From the NCBI RefSeq assembly GCF_002278075.1, contig NZ_CP022989.1, forward strand, positions 3,844,001 through 3,908,000: 64,000 bases of DNA, written 5' to 3'. Each line of letters starts with the position of its first letter. Within the stretch, counting starts at the first letter, position 1. The notes beneath the pieces were generated by a model. That model made no database searches, was not told the DNA's origin, and saw only the letters and a list, made by a program, of their open reading frames with translations. The position numbers and the translations under genes were made by a program. Positions 18,193 to 27,518 of the stretch are shown piece by piece. The DNA comes from Paraburkholderia aromaticivorans (GTDB taxonomy: Bacteria > Pseudomonadota > Gammaproteobacteria > Burkholderiales > Burkholderiaceae).

Positions 18193-19881
18193 TCAGCGGC
18201 CCAGCATCGGCAGATTGAGCCCTGCCTCGCGCGCCGTTTGCTGCGCGAGCTCATAACCCGCATCCGCGTGACGCATCACGCCGGTGGCCGGATCGTTGAA
18301 CAGCACGCGGCCGAGGCGCGCTTTCGCCGCATCCGTGCCGTCCGCGACGATCACGACGCCCGAGTGCTGGCTAAAGCCCATGCCGACCCCGCCGCCATGA
18401 TGCAGCGACACCCACGAGGCGCCCCCCGCCGTGTTCAGCAGTGCGTTGAGCAGCGGCCAGTCGCTGACCGCGTCCGAGCCGTCCTTCATCGATTCGGTTT
18501 CGCGATTCGGGCTCGCCACCGAACCGGTGTCGAGGTGATCGCGGCCGATCACGATCGGCGCCTTCAGTTCGCCGTTCCTGACCATTTCGTTGAACGCCTG
18601 GCCCAGACGATAGCGATCCTTCACGCCGACCCAGCAGATCCGCGCCGGCAAGCCCTGGAACGCGATGCGTTCGCGCGCCATGTCGAGCCAGTTGTGCAGA
18701 TGCGGATCGTCGGGGATCAGTTCCTTGACCTTCGCATCGGTCTTGTAGATATCCTCGGGATCGCCCGACAGCGCAACCCAGCGGAACGGGCCCTTGCCTT
18801 CGCAGAAGAGCGGGCGGATATACGCCGGCACGAAGCCCGGGAAATCGAAAGCGTTTTCCACGCCCATTTCCAGCGCCATCTGGCGGATGTTGTTGCCGTA
18901 GTCGAGCGTGGCGGCGCCGCGTTCCTGCAGCGTCAGCATGGCTTGAACCTGCTTCGCCATCGACTGCTTGGCCGGCAGGATGATCGAATCCGGCGCGGTC
19001 TTCATACGCTCACGCCAGTCTTCGACGCTCCAGCCTTGCGGCAGGTAGCCGTGAATCGGATCGTGCGCGCTGGTCTGATCGGTCACGCAATCCGGCGTGA
19101 TGCCGCGCGTCACGCATTCGGCGAACACGTCGGCGGCATTGCCCAGCAGGCCGATCGACACCGGCTTGCCGGCCTGCTTCGCTTCGTCGAGCATGGCGAG
19201 CGCTTCGTCGAGCGTCTTCGCTTTTTTATCGACGTAGCGCGTCTTCAGACGGAAATCGATGCGCGTCTCGTCGCATTCCACCGCGATCATCGAAAAACCG
19301 GCCATGGTGGCCGCGAGCGGTTGCGCGCCGCCCATGCCGCCCAGACCGCCGGTCAGGATCCAGCGACCCTTCGGCTCGCCGTTGAAGTGCTGATTCGCCA
19401 CCGAGAAGAACGTTTCGTAGGTGCCCTGCACGATGCCCTGGCTGCCGATGTAAATCCAGCTGCCCGCCGTCATCTGACCGTACATCATCAGGCCCTTGCG
19501 ATCGAGTTCGTGGAAATGTTCCCACGTCGCCCAATGCGGCACCAGATTCGAATTCGCCAGCAGCACGCGCGGCGCGTCGGCATGCGTGCGGAATACGCCG
19601 ACCGGCTTGCCCGATTGAATCAGCAGCGTTTCGTCTTCGTTCAGGTCCTTCAGCGACTTGAGAATCTGGTCGAAGCAATCCCAGTTGCGCGCGGCGCGGC
19701 CAATGCCGCCGTACACGACGAGCGCATGCGGATGCTCGGCGACTTCCGGATCCAGGTTGTTCTGGATCATCCGGTACGCGGCTTCCGCAATCCAGGTCTT
19801 GCAGGTCTTCTCCGCGCCGCGCGGCGCGCGGATGGTGCGAGTGGGATCGAGACGCGGGTCGATGTGTTTCGGGTTGTTCAT
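18193..19881 (-). CDS. hutU: Urocanate hydratase
   Basis: Converts urocanate to 4-imidazolone-5-propionate using tightly bound NAD+. 562 residues, normal length. The Rossmann motif [13 protein letters not shown], the conserved [12 protein letters not shown] region and the C-terminal [19 protein letters not shown] are diagnostic. ATG 19881 ([10 protein letters not shown]) is the natural start; the frame to 20046 overlaps hutC in another frame and is not needed. Confidence 0.97.
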   Translation of the reverse strand: MNNPKHIDPRLDPTRTIRAPRGAEKTCKTWIAEAAYRMIQNNLDPEVAEHPHALVVYGGIGRAARNWDCFDQILKSLKDLNEDETLLIQSGKPVGVFRTHADAPRVLLANSNLVPHWATWEHFHELDRKGLMMYGQMTAGSWIYIGSQGIVQGTYETFFSVANQHFNGEPKGRWILTGGLGGMGGAQPLAATMAGFSMIAVECDETRIDFRLKTRYVDKKAKTLDEALAMLDEAKQAGKPVSIGLLGNAADVFAECVTRGITPDCVTDQTSAHDPIHGYLPQGWSVEDWRERMKTAPDSIILPAKQSMAKQVQAMLTLQERGAATLDYGNNIRQMALEMGVENAFDFPGFVPAYIRPLFCEGKGPFRWVALSGDPEDIYKTDAKVKELIPDDPHLHNWLDMARERIAFQGLPARICWVGVKDRYRLGQAFNEMVRNGELKAPIVIGRDHLDTGSVASPNRETESMKDGSDAVSDWPLLNALLNTAGGASWVSLHHGGGVGMGFSQHSGVVIVADGTDAAKARLGRVLFNDPATGVMRHADAGYELAQQTAREAGLNLPMLGR

Positions 19882-19943
19882 GATGGCCCTCGGAATGCCT
19901 GAAGATGGTCGAAAAAGATTCGGAATCGGAAAAGACGGCTGTA

Positions 19944-20639
19944 TTAGAAGTGTCCGGTGAAGCGATAACGGCTGCCGGGATGCCACAGATTGGCGATCGA
20001 AGCGACCTGGCTTTGCGACCACGTGCGCCGATGCAGCACGAGGCACGGCTCCAGTTCGTCCATGGTCAGCAACTCGCGTGTATCGCCGTCGGCGGCGAGC
20101 GCCTCGATGCGGTACTCGACCCGCTGCAACGGCGCCACGCGCACGAGATACTGGTTCGGCGTGGTGTTGGTGAAGTCCTGCAGCGCATATTCAGGCGCGA
20201 CCGCCGGATTGACCCAGCGCTCTTCGAGCTGCACCGGCTCGTCGTTTTCGAAATGCAGCACACGCGAATGAAACACCGGGCTGCCCGCGCTCACCTGCAT
20301 TTCCTCGGCGAGCGCTTCGTCAGCGATGCTCGCGCCGATATGCAGCACGTTCGCCTGATAACGATGACCGCGCGCGACGATTTCGTCGGAGATACTGCGG
20401 ATCGCCACCAGCGTCGATTCGTACTTGGGACGGGCCACGAAAGTCCCCGACCCTTGCACACGCGTGAGCACCTGCTCCGAAGTCAACTCGCGCAACGCGC
20501 GGTTGACCGTCATGCGCGCGACGTTGAATTCGCGCGCGAGCTCGTTTTCGGAGGGCACCTGGTCGCCTTCAGCCCACTCGCCCGCATGGATGCGCGCGAG
20601 GATGAAGTCCTTGATGCCCTGATAGGCCGGTGCGTTCAT
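19944..20639 (-). CDS. hutC: Histidine utilisation repressor, GntR/HutC family
   Basis: 231 residues. N-terminal winged helix ([41 protein letters not shown]) and a C-terminal UTRA ligand domain that binds urocanate in characterised homologues. It lies between hutH and hutU, so it is autoregulated with the operon. The expected operator, TTGTATATACAA-like, occurs three times upstream of hutH. Confidence 0.96.
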   Translation of the reverse strand: MNAPAYQGIKDFILARIHAGEWAEGDQVPSENELAREFNVARMTVNRALRELTSEQVLTRVQGSGTFVARPKYESTLVAIRSISDEIVARGHRYQANVLHIGASIADEALAEEMQVSAGSPVFHSRVLHFENDEPVQLEERWVNPAVAPEYALQDFTNTTPNQYLVRVAPLQRVEYRIEALAADGDTRELLTMDELEPCLVLHRRTWSQSQVASIANLWHPGSRYRFTGHF

Positions 20640-20663
20640 TGGCTTGACGGACGTGCGTGAAAC

Positions 20664-22187
20664 TTACTGTTCGGACACGAAGGAGAACGGGCTCAGCTTC
20701 GCGATCGTGCCGTTCTGCACGAGCCGCGTGACCGCCGCGATATCCGGTGCGAAGTAGTGATCGAGCTCGTAATGCGCGACGTCCTTGCGCACGGCGTCCA
20801 TCACTTTCTGCAGGCTCGGGCTGGTCTTGTGCGGCGCGCGCAGATCGACGCCTTGCGCGGCGGCGAGCAACTCGATCGACAGAATGTTCGCGGTGTTTTC
20901 AGCAATATCGCCGAGCTTGCGCGCGGCGAACGTCGCCATCGACACGTGGTCTTCCTGGTTCGCGGACGTGGGCAGCGAGTCGACCGATGCCGGGTGCGCG
21001 AGGGTCTTGTTTTCCGAAGCGAGCGCGGCCGCCGTGACGTGAGCGATCATGAAGCCCGAGTTCACCCCGCCGTCGCGCACGAGGAACGGCGGCAAGCCCG
21101 ACAGCGTCGCGTCGATCAGCAGCGCGATGCGGCGTTCGGCCAGCGCGCCGATTTCGGCTGCGGCGAGCGCGAGGTTATCGGCCGCGAAAGCGACCGGCTC
21201 CGCATGGAAATTGCCGCCCGACAGCACTTCGCCGGTGTCGGGGAAAATCAGCGGGTTGTCGGAGACGGCGTTCGCTTCGAGCAGCAGCACGTCGGCGGCG
21301 TGGCGCATCTGGTCCAGACACGCGCCCATCACCTGCGGCTGACAGCGCAGGCTGTACGGGTCCTGCACCTTGTCGCAATCGGCGTGCGAGACGTTGATCG
21401 CCGAGCCTTGCAACAGCGAGCGGTACGCCGCTGCCGCGTCGATCTGACCTTGGTGGCCGCGCAACTCGTGAATGCGCGCATCGAACGGCTTGACCGAACC
21501 CATTGCCGCATCCACCGACAACGCGCCCGCCACCAGCGCCGTGCGGTACAGGTCTTCGATGGCGAACATGTTGTAGAGCGCGAGCGCGGTGGAAGCCTGC
21601 GTGCCGTTCAGCAGCGCCAGGCCTTCCTTGGCTTGGAGCGTGAGCGGCTTGAGGCCGACGAGCGCGAGACCCTCGGTGGCCGGGATGCGCTCGCCCTTCG
21701 CGAACACTTCGCCGACACCGAGCAGCGTCGCCGACATATGCGCGAGCGGCGCGAGGTCGCCCGATGCGCCGACCGAACCCTTGACCGGAATCACCGGCAG
21801 CACGTCGGCGTTGTACAGGGTGATCAGCGCTTCCATCACTTCGCGGCGAATGCCCGAATGGCCGCGGCCGAGGCTCGAGAGCTTCAGCGCGATCAGCAGG
21901 CGCACGACCGGACGCGACATCGGCTCACCCACGCCCACGGCGTGCGAGAGCACCAGATTGCGCTGCAGCAGTTCGAGCTGGTCGTGCGGAATATGCGTGC
22001 TGGCGAGGCGCCCAAAGCCCGTGTTGATGCCGTAGGCCGGCTCGCCCTTCGCGGCGATATCGGCGACGGCTTGCGCGCAGGCGTCTATCGCGGCATGGCT
22101 GGCGGGATCGAGTTGCAGCGCGACGTGTTCGCGTGCGATCTGGCGCAGTTGCGGGAGAGTCAGGTGGCCGGGCTTCAGATTCATCAT
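20664..22187 (-). CDS. hutH: Histidine ammonia-lyase
   Basis: Deaminates L-histidine to trans-urocanate and ammonia, the first step of degradation. 507 residues. [15 protein letters not shown] contains the Ala-Ser-Gly triad that cyclises to the MIO electrophile; [11 protein letters not shown] and [10 protein letters not shown] are further signatures. Two ATG codons occur in tandem (22187 and 22184) after AGGAC. First gene of the hut operon; degenerate and perfect HutC sites lie 12-60 bp upstream of the start. Confidence 0.97.
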   Translation of the reverse strand: MMNLKPGHLTLPQLRQIAREHVALQLDPASHAAIDACAQAVADIAAKGEPAYGINTGFGRLASTHIPHDQLELLQRNLVLSHAVGVGEPMSRPVVRLLIALKLSSLGRGHSGIRREVMEALITLYNADVLPVIPVKGSVGASGDLAPLAHMSATLLGVGEVFAKGERIPATEGLALVGLKPLTLQAKEGLALLNGTQASTALALYNMFAIEDLYRTALVAGALSVDAAMGSVKPFDARIHELRGHQGQIDAAAAYRSLLQGSAINVSHADCDKVQDPYSLRCQPQVMGACLDQMRHAADVLLLEANAVSDNPLIFPDTGEVLSGGNFHAEPVAFAADNLALAAAEIGALAERRIALLIDATLSGLPPFLVRDGGVNSGFMIAHVTAAALASENKTLAHPASVDSLPTSANQEDHVSMATFAARKLGDIAENTANILSIELLAAAQGVDLRAPHKTSPSLQKVMDAVRKDVAHYELDHYFAPDIAAVTRLVQNGTIAKLSPFSFVSEQ

Positions 22188-22198
22188 GGTTGTCGTCC

Positions 22199-22209
22199 TG
22201 TCTATACAA
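22199..22209. promoter_or_regulatory. Degenerate HutC site
   Basis: TTGTATAGACA read on the minus strand, one mismatch to the palindrome core TTGTATATACA, 12 bp upstream of the hutH start next to its ribosome-binding site. Confidence 0.5.
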
Positions 22210-22235
22210 TTTCAGAGAAGTCTAGCGGCGTCGGC

Positions 22236-22247
22236 TTGTATATACAA
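22236..22247. promoter_or_regulatory. HutC operator
   Basis: TTGTATATACAA, a perfect 12-bp palindrome matching the HutC target described in Pseudomonas and other proteobacteria. It lies about 50 bp upstream of hutH, where it would block the operon promoter. Confidence 0.8.
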
Positions 22248-22377
22248 CTTGTTTTTGGAGATTTCTGCCTAGGGGTTTCCATTAGGGCTAGATGCATACC
22301 CGGCTTGGATCTTGCCCATGCGAGGACTCCCCACGCCAGCGCACCGGGCATCGCATCGCCGTTGTCGCACGCCCAAC

Positions 22378-22389
22378 TTGTATATACAC
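22378..22389. promoter_or_regulatory. Second HutC operator
   Basis: TTGTATATACAC with the perfect core TGTATATACA, 142 bp from the first palindrome. The distance allows looping, or the site may serve a second promoter. No separate hut gene lies on the other side. Confidence 0.65.
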
Positions 22390-22489
22390 GTCCAAAATGG
22401 CAGGCGCCAAACGGACAAAAAGATTTCGCCCGGATGCGGCGATGGCTGCGGGTCCATAAGAGCGTTATAGGCGAGGCTGCTGACCACGC

Positions 22490-22523
22490 AAAAAAGCCCG
22501 CGGACTCCGGCAAGCCGCGGGCT
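22490..22523 (-). terminator. Intrinsic terminator of the LysR gene
   Basis: 9-bp stem AGCCCGCGG/CCGCGGGCT (22495-22503 with 22515-22523). Read on the minus strand, it is followed by six U (22495-22490). It lies 32 bp after the LysR stop codon. Confidence 0.9.
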
Positions 22524-22554
22524 TCGTTTCGGCGAATCAGGAGGAAGGCTGCGG

Positions 22555-23451
22555 CTAAAGCTTCACGCGCGCCGCGATAAAGTCCAGAAAGCACTGCACG
22601 CGCCCCGCCAGCGACGCGCTCTGGTAGTACACCGCGCTTACCCGTTGCCGCTCATCCACCAGCACATTGCCGAGAATCGGCACGAGACGCTTCTCGCGCA
22701 CGTCCGCCGCGCACATGAAGTCGGCCAGACACGCGATGCCCCATCCCGACAACGCCAGTTGCCGCAACGTCTCGCCACTTGACGCGGTGATCGCCGGCTC
22801 GATCTTCAGCGTTTCGACGCCGCCCTTGCGCCCTTCCCGCAACGGCCAGCGATTCAGATGCTCCGGCGCCGTGAAGCCGATCAGCCGATGCTCGCGCAAC
22901 GCTTCCACCGATCTGGGCTCGCCATATTCGGCCAGATACGCCGGGCTCGCGAGCACCCGCAGCTTGCTGGTGCCCAACGCACGCGCATGCAAGGTCGAAT
23001 CCTGCAACTCGCCGATGCGGATCGCGATATCCACCTTCTGCTCCAGCAGATCCACGATCCGTTCGTTGCTGGTCAACTCCAGCCTGATCTCCGGATACAG
23101 CGCGGAAAACGCCGTCATATGCGGGGCCACGCAATGCAGCATGAAGGGCGACGCCGCATCGACGCGCAAGCGACCCGAGGGCCGCTCGCGGCCGCGCGTA
23201 ACGGACTCCTCGGCCTCTTCCATCGCGTGCAGAATGGCCCGGGCGCGCTGCAGGAAGGTCTCGCCCTCTTCGGTGAGTTGCAGACGGCGCGTCGTGCGGC
23301 GCACCAGCGCGGTATCGAGTTTCTTTTCGAGGCGCGTGAGCGCGCGGCTCACGCCGGAGACCGTTTGGCTCAATTTCTCCGCAGCCGCGGTGATCGAGCC
23401 GCTGTCGATCACCGTGACGAACACCAGCAACTCATCGGTCGAAGTTTTCAT
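22555..23451 (-). CDS. LysR-family transcriptional regulator (divergent to epimerase gene)
   Basis: 298 residues. N-terminal winged HTH (LLVFVTVIDSGSITAAAEKL...SGVSRALTRLEKKL) and a type 2 periplasmic-binding-like effector domain with DLLEQKVDIAIRIGEL. ATG 23451 is chosen: the longer frame begins with TTG at 23463 inside the palindrome. It is transcribed away from the NAD(P)-dependent epimerase gene, the usual arrangement in which a LysR protein controls its neighbour and itself. Ligand is unknown. Confidence 0.92.
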   Translation of the reverse strand: MKTSTDELLVFVTVIDSGSITAAAEKLSQTVSGVSRALTRLEKKLDTALVRRTTRRLQLTEEGETFLQRARAILHAMEEAEESVTRGRERPSGRLRVDAASPFMLHCVAPHMTAFSALYPEIRLELTSNERIVDLLEQKVDIAIRIGELQDSTLHARALGTSKLRVLASPAYLAEYGEPRSVEALREHRLIGFTAPEHLNRWPLREGRKGGVETLKIEPAITASSGETLRQLALSGWGIACLADFMCAADVREKRLVPILGNVLVDERQRVSAVYYQSASLAGRVQCFLDFIAARVKL

Positions 23452-23453
23452 TG

Positions 23454-23479
23454 TTGATTTCAAATCAAGTTTGATTTGA
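23454..23479. promoter_or_regulatory. Overlapping palindromes between LysR and epimerase genes
   Basis: Three TTGATTT half-sites in alternating orientation: TTGATTT-C-AAATCAA (23454-23468) and TCAAATCAA-GT-TTGATTTGA (23460-23479) share the middle half. They start 3 bp upstream of the LysR ATG and lie 79 bp upstream of the epimerase start, a good place for autorepression plus control of the divergent gene. Confidence 0.8.
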
Positions 23480-23557
23480 GACTAACACGCTTTTTGCGAG
23501 AATCAAGACGGCGGATACTGCGTGCATGTCATCGTGTTTCTCACCAAGGAGAACGAC

Positions 23558-24481
23558 TTGAAGATTTTCGTCACAGGTGCAAGCGGTTTTATCGGCGGCT
23601 CCATCGCAGCGCATCTCGCGCGCGCCGGCCACGCCGTGCGCGGTTTGATCCGCAACCCCGAACATAGCGCCGAGCTGCAACGGCTCGGTATCGAACCCGT
23701 GATCGGCACGCTCGACGACCGCGCGCTGCTGATCGCCGAGGCAAAAGCCGCCGACGCCGTCATCAACGCCGCGAGCAGCGACCATGAAGGCGCGGTGAAA
23801 GCGCTGATCGAAGGGCTCGCCGGGTCCGGCAAAACGTTTCTGCATACGAGCGGTTCGAGCATCGTCGGCGATGCGTCGGGCGGCGAAGCGGGTCAGGCGC
23901 GCATCTATCACGAAGACGCGCTGCCCAAGCCGACCGTCGACAAGGCCGCGCGCGTGGCCATCGATCAACTCGTGCTCGACGCCGCGCAGCAGAACATCCG
24001 TTCGGCCGTTCTGTGCAACACGCTGATCTACGGCCACGGCGCGGTGCCCGGCAGTGCCAGCGTGCAATTGCCGCGCCTCGTGCGTCAGGCGCAGAAGAGC
24101 GGCGTGGTGCGCCATGTGGGCAGCGGCGGCAACATCTGGTCGAACGTGCATATCGACGACGTCGCCGAACTGTATCGCCTTGCTCTCGAGAAAACGCCGG
24201 CCGGCACGTTCTACTTCGTCGAAAGCGGCGAGGCGTCGTTCCGCGAAATGAGCGCCGCGATTGCGCGCGCGATGAAGCTCGGCGAACCGCAAGACTGGCC
24301 GCTCGAAGAAGCGCAGAAGGAATGGGGCTACGAAATGGCTTCGTATGGGCTCGGCTCGAACAGCCGCGTGCGCGGTGAGCGCGCCCGCAAGCTGCTCGGC
24401 TGGCAACCGAAGCGCACCTCCGTGATCGACTGGGTCGAGCACGACATGCTGACGCCGCAGGAAGCCGCCTCCGAAGCGTAA
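23558..24481 (+). CDS. NAD(P)-dependent epimerase/dehydratase family protein (extended SDR)
   Basis: 307 residues from TTG 23558, which has AAGGAGAA 6 nt upstream and gives MKIFVTGASGFIGGSIA, the expected N-terminus (GxxGxxG nucleotide site). The frame to GTG 23522 would only add a tail before the ribosome-binding site. The active-site YHEDA/K pattern is atypical: HTSGSS carries the Ser and INAASS the NNAG-like motif. Similar proteins are annotated as NAD-dependent epimerases or as atypical SDRs with unknown substrate. Confidence 0.88.
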   Translation: MKIFVTGASGFIGGSIAAHLARAGHAVRGLIRNPEHSAELQRLGIEPVIGTLDDRALLIAEAKAADAVINAASSDHEGAVKALIEGLAGSGKTFLHTSGSSIVGDASGGEAGQARIYHEDALPKPTVDKAARVAIDQLVLDAAQQNIRSAVLCNTLIYGHGAVPGSASVQLPRLVRQAQKSGVVRHVGSGGNIWSNVHIDDVAELYRLALEKTPAGTFYFVESGEASFREMSAAIARAMKLGEPQDWPLEEAQKEWGYEMASYGLGSNSRVRGERARKLLGWQPKRTSVIDWVEHDMLTPQEAASEA

Positions 24482-24590
24482 GCACTGTAAGCGCCGCCGT
24501 TGCGAATCCGTAAGCTCCGCTCGATAGAATCGCGCTCACCTGATCGCGCGATTCGACAGTCCGCGTCGCGCATGAGCCCGGATTTGATCG

Positions 24591-24773
24591 ATGAATATGG
24601 CGCTGAATTTCGATTGGCTGACCAATCTGCTGGCGATTCTTTTCGTCGTAGCGTGCCTTTATGATGCACGCTACGACGAATACGGCACGTTGACGCTGTC
24701 GGCGGCCGTGATGGGGCTCGTCGTGATGGCGATCGAAGTTTTCCTCAAGCCCGCCTTCGACATGTCGCTTTGA
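24591..24773 (+). CDS. Small two-helix membrane protein
   Basis: 60 residues: two hydrophobic segments (LLAILFVVACLYD and AAVMGLVVMAIEVFL) around a short polar loop DARYDEYGT. ATG 24591 (or ATG 24597). A 9-bp hairpin starts 3 bp after its stop, which supports a real 3' end. No known domain. Confidence 0.5.
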   Translation: MNMALNFDWLTNLLAILFVVACLYDARYDEYGTLTLSAAVMGLVVMAIEVFLKPAFDMSL

Positions 24774-24775
24774 AG

Positions 24776-24800
24776 CGTCGTCGCCTCGAGTGCGACGACG
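24776..24800. terminator. Hairpin between small membrane protein and permease genes
   Basis: CGTCGTCGC/GCGACGACG arms of 9 bp with a 7-nt loop. There is no T-run on either strand, so it is at best a weak or bidirectional terminator for these convergent genes. Confidence 0.45.
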
Positions 24801-24857
24801 CGCCTGGCAGGTTCATCTCCCCCACGGCTGCGCTCACAACGAGCGCGCACCGTTGCA

Positions 24858-26213
24858 TCACACCGCGACTTCCGGCGGCGCCTGGCGAAAACAGCGTGTG
24901 ATCCAGCCGAGATAGCACAAGCCCAGCACGAACCACACCGCGCCGAGCACCAACGCGGTCCTCTCCAGACTCACCAGCAGCCACACGTCCGCGAGCGCGC
25001 CGGCCAACGGCAGCAGCAGCCCGCCGATCACGCCTATCGCCTTCGCACTCCCCTTCGCATTGAAGAACTGACGGATCACGCACAGATTGACGGCCGTGAA
25101 CGCAAGGAACGCGCCGAAGTTGATGAACGAGGTCGAAGTCGCCACGTCGAGCTTCAAGGCGACGAGACCGACGGCGCCCGCAATCGCGATGTTCAGCGCC
25201 GGCGTCTTGAACTTCGGATGCACGAAACCGAAGATGCGTTTGGGCAGCACTTCGTCACGGCCCATCGCATACAGCAGACGTCCCACGCTCGCTTGCGCCG
25301 AAATGCCCGAGGCGAACTGCGCGAGGATCAGGCCCGCCAGAAACACCGTGACGAAAATATCGCCGCCCACTTTGCGCGCGACTTCGAACGCCGCCGAATC
25401 CGGGTCCTTGAATACCGCGCCCGGATGCGCCAACTGCACCGTGTACGCCGCGATCACGAAGATCGCGCCGCCAATCAGCGCGATCAGCACGATGGCGCGC
25501 GGCATGGTCTTTTCAGGGGCGATGGTTTCTTCGGTCAGTGTCGAGACCGCGTCGAAGCCGAGATACGAATACGCGGCGATCGCGGCGCCCGCCATCGTCG
25601 CCGAGAACGGCACGTGCGGCTTGAAGAACGGCTCGGCCGACACGAGACCGCCGGGTCCGGCGGCCGCCGTCACATAGTGGCAGCACAGCACGACGAACAA
25701 CGCGACGATCGCCAGTTGCACCACCATCAGCACGATGTTGAACCGGTTCGCGAGTTCAATGCCGAGAATGTTCAGCGCACTCGTCAGCACGATGAATGCG
25801 ACGATCCAGATCCAGCCCGGCACGTGCGGAAAAGCCGCGCTCAGATAGGCCGCGCCGATCAGCCAGATCACCATTGGCAGGAAGAAATAATCGAGCAAGG
25901 TGGCCCAGCCGATCATGAAACCGAGATGCGGATTGAAGGTCTTGCGCGTGTACGTGTAGGCCGAACCGGCCACCGGGAATAGCCGCGCCAGCTTGCCGTA
26001 GCTGAGCGCGGTGAACACGATTGCAATCAGCGCGATCAGATAAGACAGCGACGCGGTATCCTGGCTGGCGCTCGCCAGCACCCCATAGGTCCCGTAGACG
26101 ATCAGCGGCGCCATATAGGCAAGGCCGAACAGCAGGACCGACGGCAGGCCGAGCGTGCGCTTCAGATGCGCGCTGCGTGAGGCCGCGGGTTCGGCGGCGG
26201 ATGGTGAAGTCAT
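24858..26213 (-). CDS. APC-family amino acid permease
   Basis: 451 residues with about 12 membrane segments. FGLAYMAPLIVYGTYGVL is the first helix with the substrate-binding break, and AAYSYLGFDAVSTLTEETIAPEKTMPRAI is the conserved helix 6-loop region of the amino acid/polyamine/organocation superfamily. ATG 26213 has AGAGGAGAC upstream. It probably imports an amino acid or amine. It lies 188 bp after the nitrilase-family gene on the same strand, so the pair may supply and hydrolyse an amide. Confidence 0.9.
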   Translation of the reverse strand: MTSPSAAEPAASRSAHLKRTLGLPSVLLFGLAYMAPLIVYGTYGVLASASQDTASLSYLIALIAIVFTALSYGKLARLFPVAGSAYTYTRKTFNPHLGFMIGWATLLDYFFLPMVIWLIGAAYLSAAFPHVPGWIWIVAFIVLTSALNILGIELANRFNIVLMVVQLAIVALFVVLCCHYVTAAAGPGGLVSAEPFFKPHVPFSATMAGAAIAAYSYLGFDAVSTLTEETIAPEKTMPRAIVLIALIGGAIFVIAAYTVQLAHPGAVFKDPDSAAFEVARKVGGDIFVTVFLAGLILAQFASGISAQASVGRLLYAMGRDEVLPKRIFGFVHPKFKTPALNIAIAGAVGLVALKLDVATSTSFINFGAFLAFTAVNLCVIRQFFNAKGSAKAIGVIGGLLLPLAGALADVWLLVSLERTALVLGAVWFVLGLCYLGWITRCFRQAPPEVAV

Positions 26214-26401
26214 ACGGTGTCTCCTCTTGCGAATGGGCGAGCATCGTCCCGGGCGCGGCATGGCGCGCCCCGGTCGAGCCGGGTCGATCGGATTGGCTGA
26301 CAGCGCGATTCGCGCCGCCGGTCTTTGCCTGATGTGCCGCGCTGATACGCGCCGTCAAGGCGGCGTATCAGCCCGGCCGTCTCTCTGCCTGAAGGTTCGC
26401 T

Positions 26402-27238
26402 TCAGCGTGTGCGAATCACGCGCGCACGTTGGCCGTGCGCGCCGTCTTCGGTGGCCAGATCGAGCGCTATGCGGGCGTCGTGCAGGTAACGGTAGTGTTC
26501 GCGCGCGCCTTCGAGGCGCGCGCGCTCCAGTGTCGCGCGCAGCACGGTTTCCTGCTGGCCCGCGTCGCACACTACGTCGCCGAATGGATCGATCAGCGCC
26601 GATTCGCCGGGAAACGTGAGGTTGTCGTCGCCGGAACCGATGCGATTGACGAGCGCCGCGAACATCTGGTTTTCCATGGCGCGCGCCACGATGGCCCGGC
26701 GATGCACCGGCCCGAACGGGTCCATGTTGCCGTTGGTCACGATCAGCAGATCGGCGCCCAGCGAGGCGACCGCGCGCGCCGTTTCGGGAAATTCAATGTC
26801 GTAGCAGATCAGCAGACCGACGGTCATGCCTTTGAAGCTGCATACTTCGTAACGCTCGCCCGGCTCGAACACGCCAACGTCCGACGCCCACAGGTGAGTC
26901 TTGCGATAGCGCAGCGCGATTTCGCCGCGTTCGTCGATCAACACGGTGGTGTTGAAAAAGCGGCTGCCGTCGCGCTCGGCGAGACCAACCGCAACCGCCA
27001 CGCGCGCCTCACGCGCCGCGTTGCGTACCGCGGTTAGCGAAGGACCGTCGAGCGTTTCCGCCACGTCGGCAACGTTATGCCGCGTCGGGAAGCCTGACAG
27101 CGTGGTTTCGGGAAACACGATCAGATCGGTTTGTGCCGCACGCTGACCGATGATTTGCAGCACGCGTTGCACATTCGCGCCGCTGACGCCCGCGGCGCCG
27201 TCCACGATCGGAATCTGCGCCAGTTCAAGTTGAAGCAT
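26402..27238 (-). CDS. Carbon-nitrogen hydrolase (nitrilase superfamily amidase)
   Basis: 278 residues. Complete Glu-Lys-Cys triad: FPETTLSG, YRKTHLW and LLICYDIEFPE. The second Glu (FEPGER) is present as well. These enzymes hydrolyse amides or carbamoyl groups (omega-amidases, N-carbamoyl-amino-acid and R-amidases). The length and aromatic context suggest a small-molecule amidase, but substrate cannot be fixed. Leader: AGGAGACAGA-ATG directly after a duplicated 42-bp element. The divergent LuxR gene may control it. Confidence 0.9.
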   Translation of the reverse strand: MLQLELAQIPIVDGAAGVSGANVQRVLQIIGQRAAQTDLIVFPETTLSGFPTRHNVADVAETLDGPSLTAVRNAAREARVAVAVGLAERDGSRFFNTTVLIDERGEIALRYRKTHLWASDVGVFEPGERYEVCSFKGMTVGLLICYDIEFPETARAVASLGADLLIVTNGNMDPFGPVHRRAIVARAMENQMFAALVNRIGSGDDNLTFPGESALIDPFGDVVCDAGQQETVLRATLERARLEGAREHYRYLHDARIALDLATEDGAHGQRARVIRTR

Positions 27239-27249
27239 TCTGTCTCCTG

Positions 27250-27341
27250 TCGACCAGAGTTAGCGCTTTAGCGGTTACTCTGGTCCCATGCAAAGGCGGT
27301 CGACCAGAGTTAGCGCTTTAGCGGTTATTCTGGTCCCATGC
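27250..27341 (-). repeat. Tandemly duplicated 42-bp leader element upstream of the amidase gene
   Basis: Two copies, 27250-27291 and 27300-27341, period 50 bp, with a single T/C difference. Each has arms GACCAGAG/CTCTGGTC (one mismatched pair in the distal copy) around TTAGCGCTTTAGCGG. Read on the minus strand, each runs GCATGGGACCAGAGTAACC... to ...AACTCTGGTCGA, and the proximal copy ends at the ribosome-binding site of the amidase gene. The glgC leader carries degenerate copies in the same relation to its start. Confidence 0.9.
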
Positions 27342-27518
27342 CAAAGCCCATGCAAAGCACTTACTGCAGTCCCCTGCACTTTGGTTGCTATTCATACCGG
27401 ACCACTTCGCGCCCGGCAACTGCCGTTCCCGGCCACCCTGCGATCACGTTGGGCCTATTATTACCAGACATATTTTTGTCCGTAATTACCCTGCTGGGTT
27501 ACCCTCATCGGAGCACGC

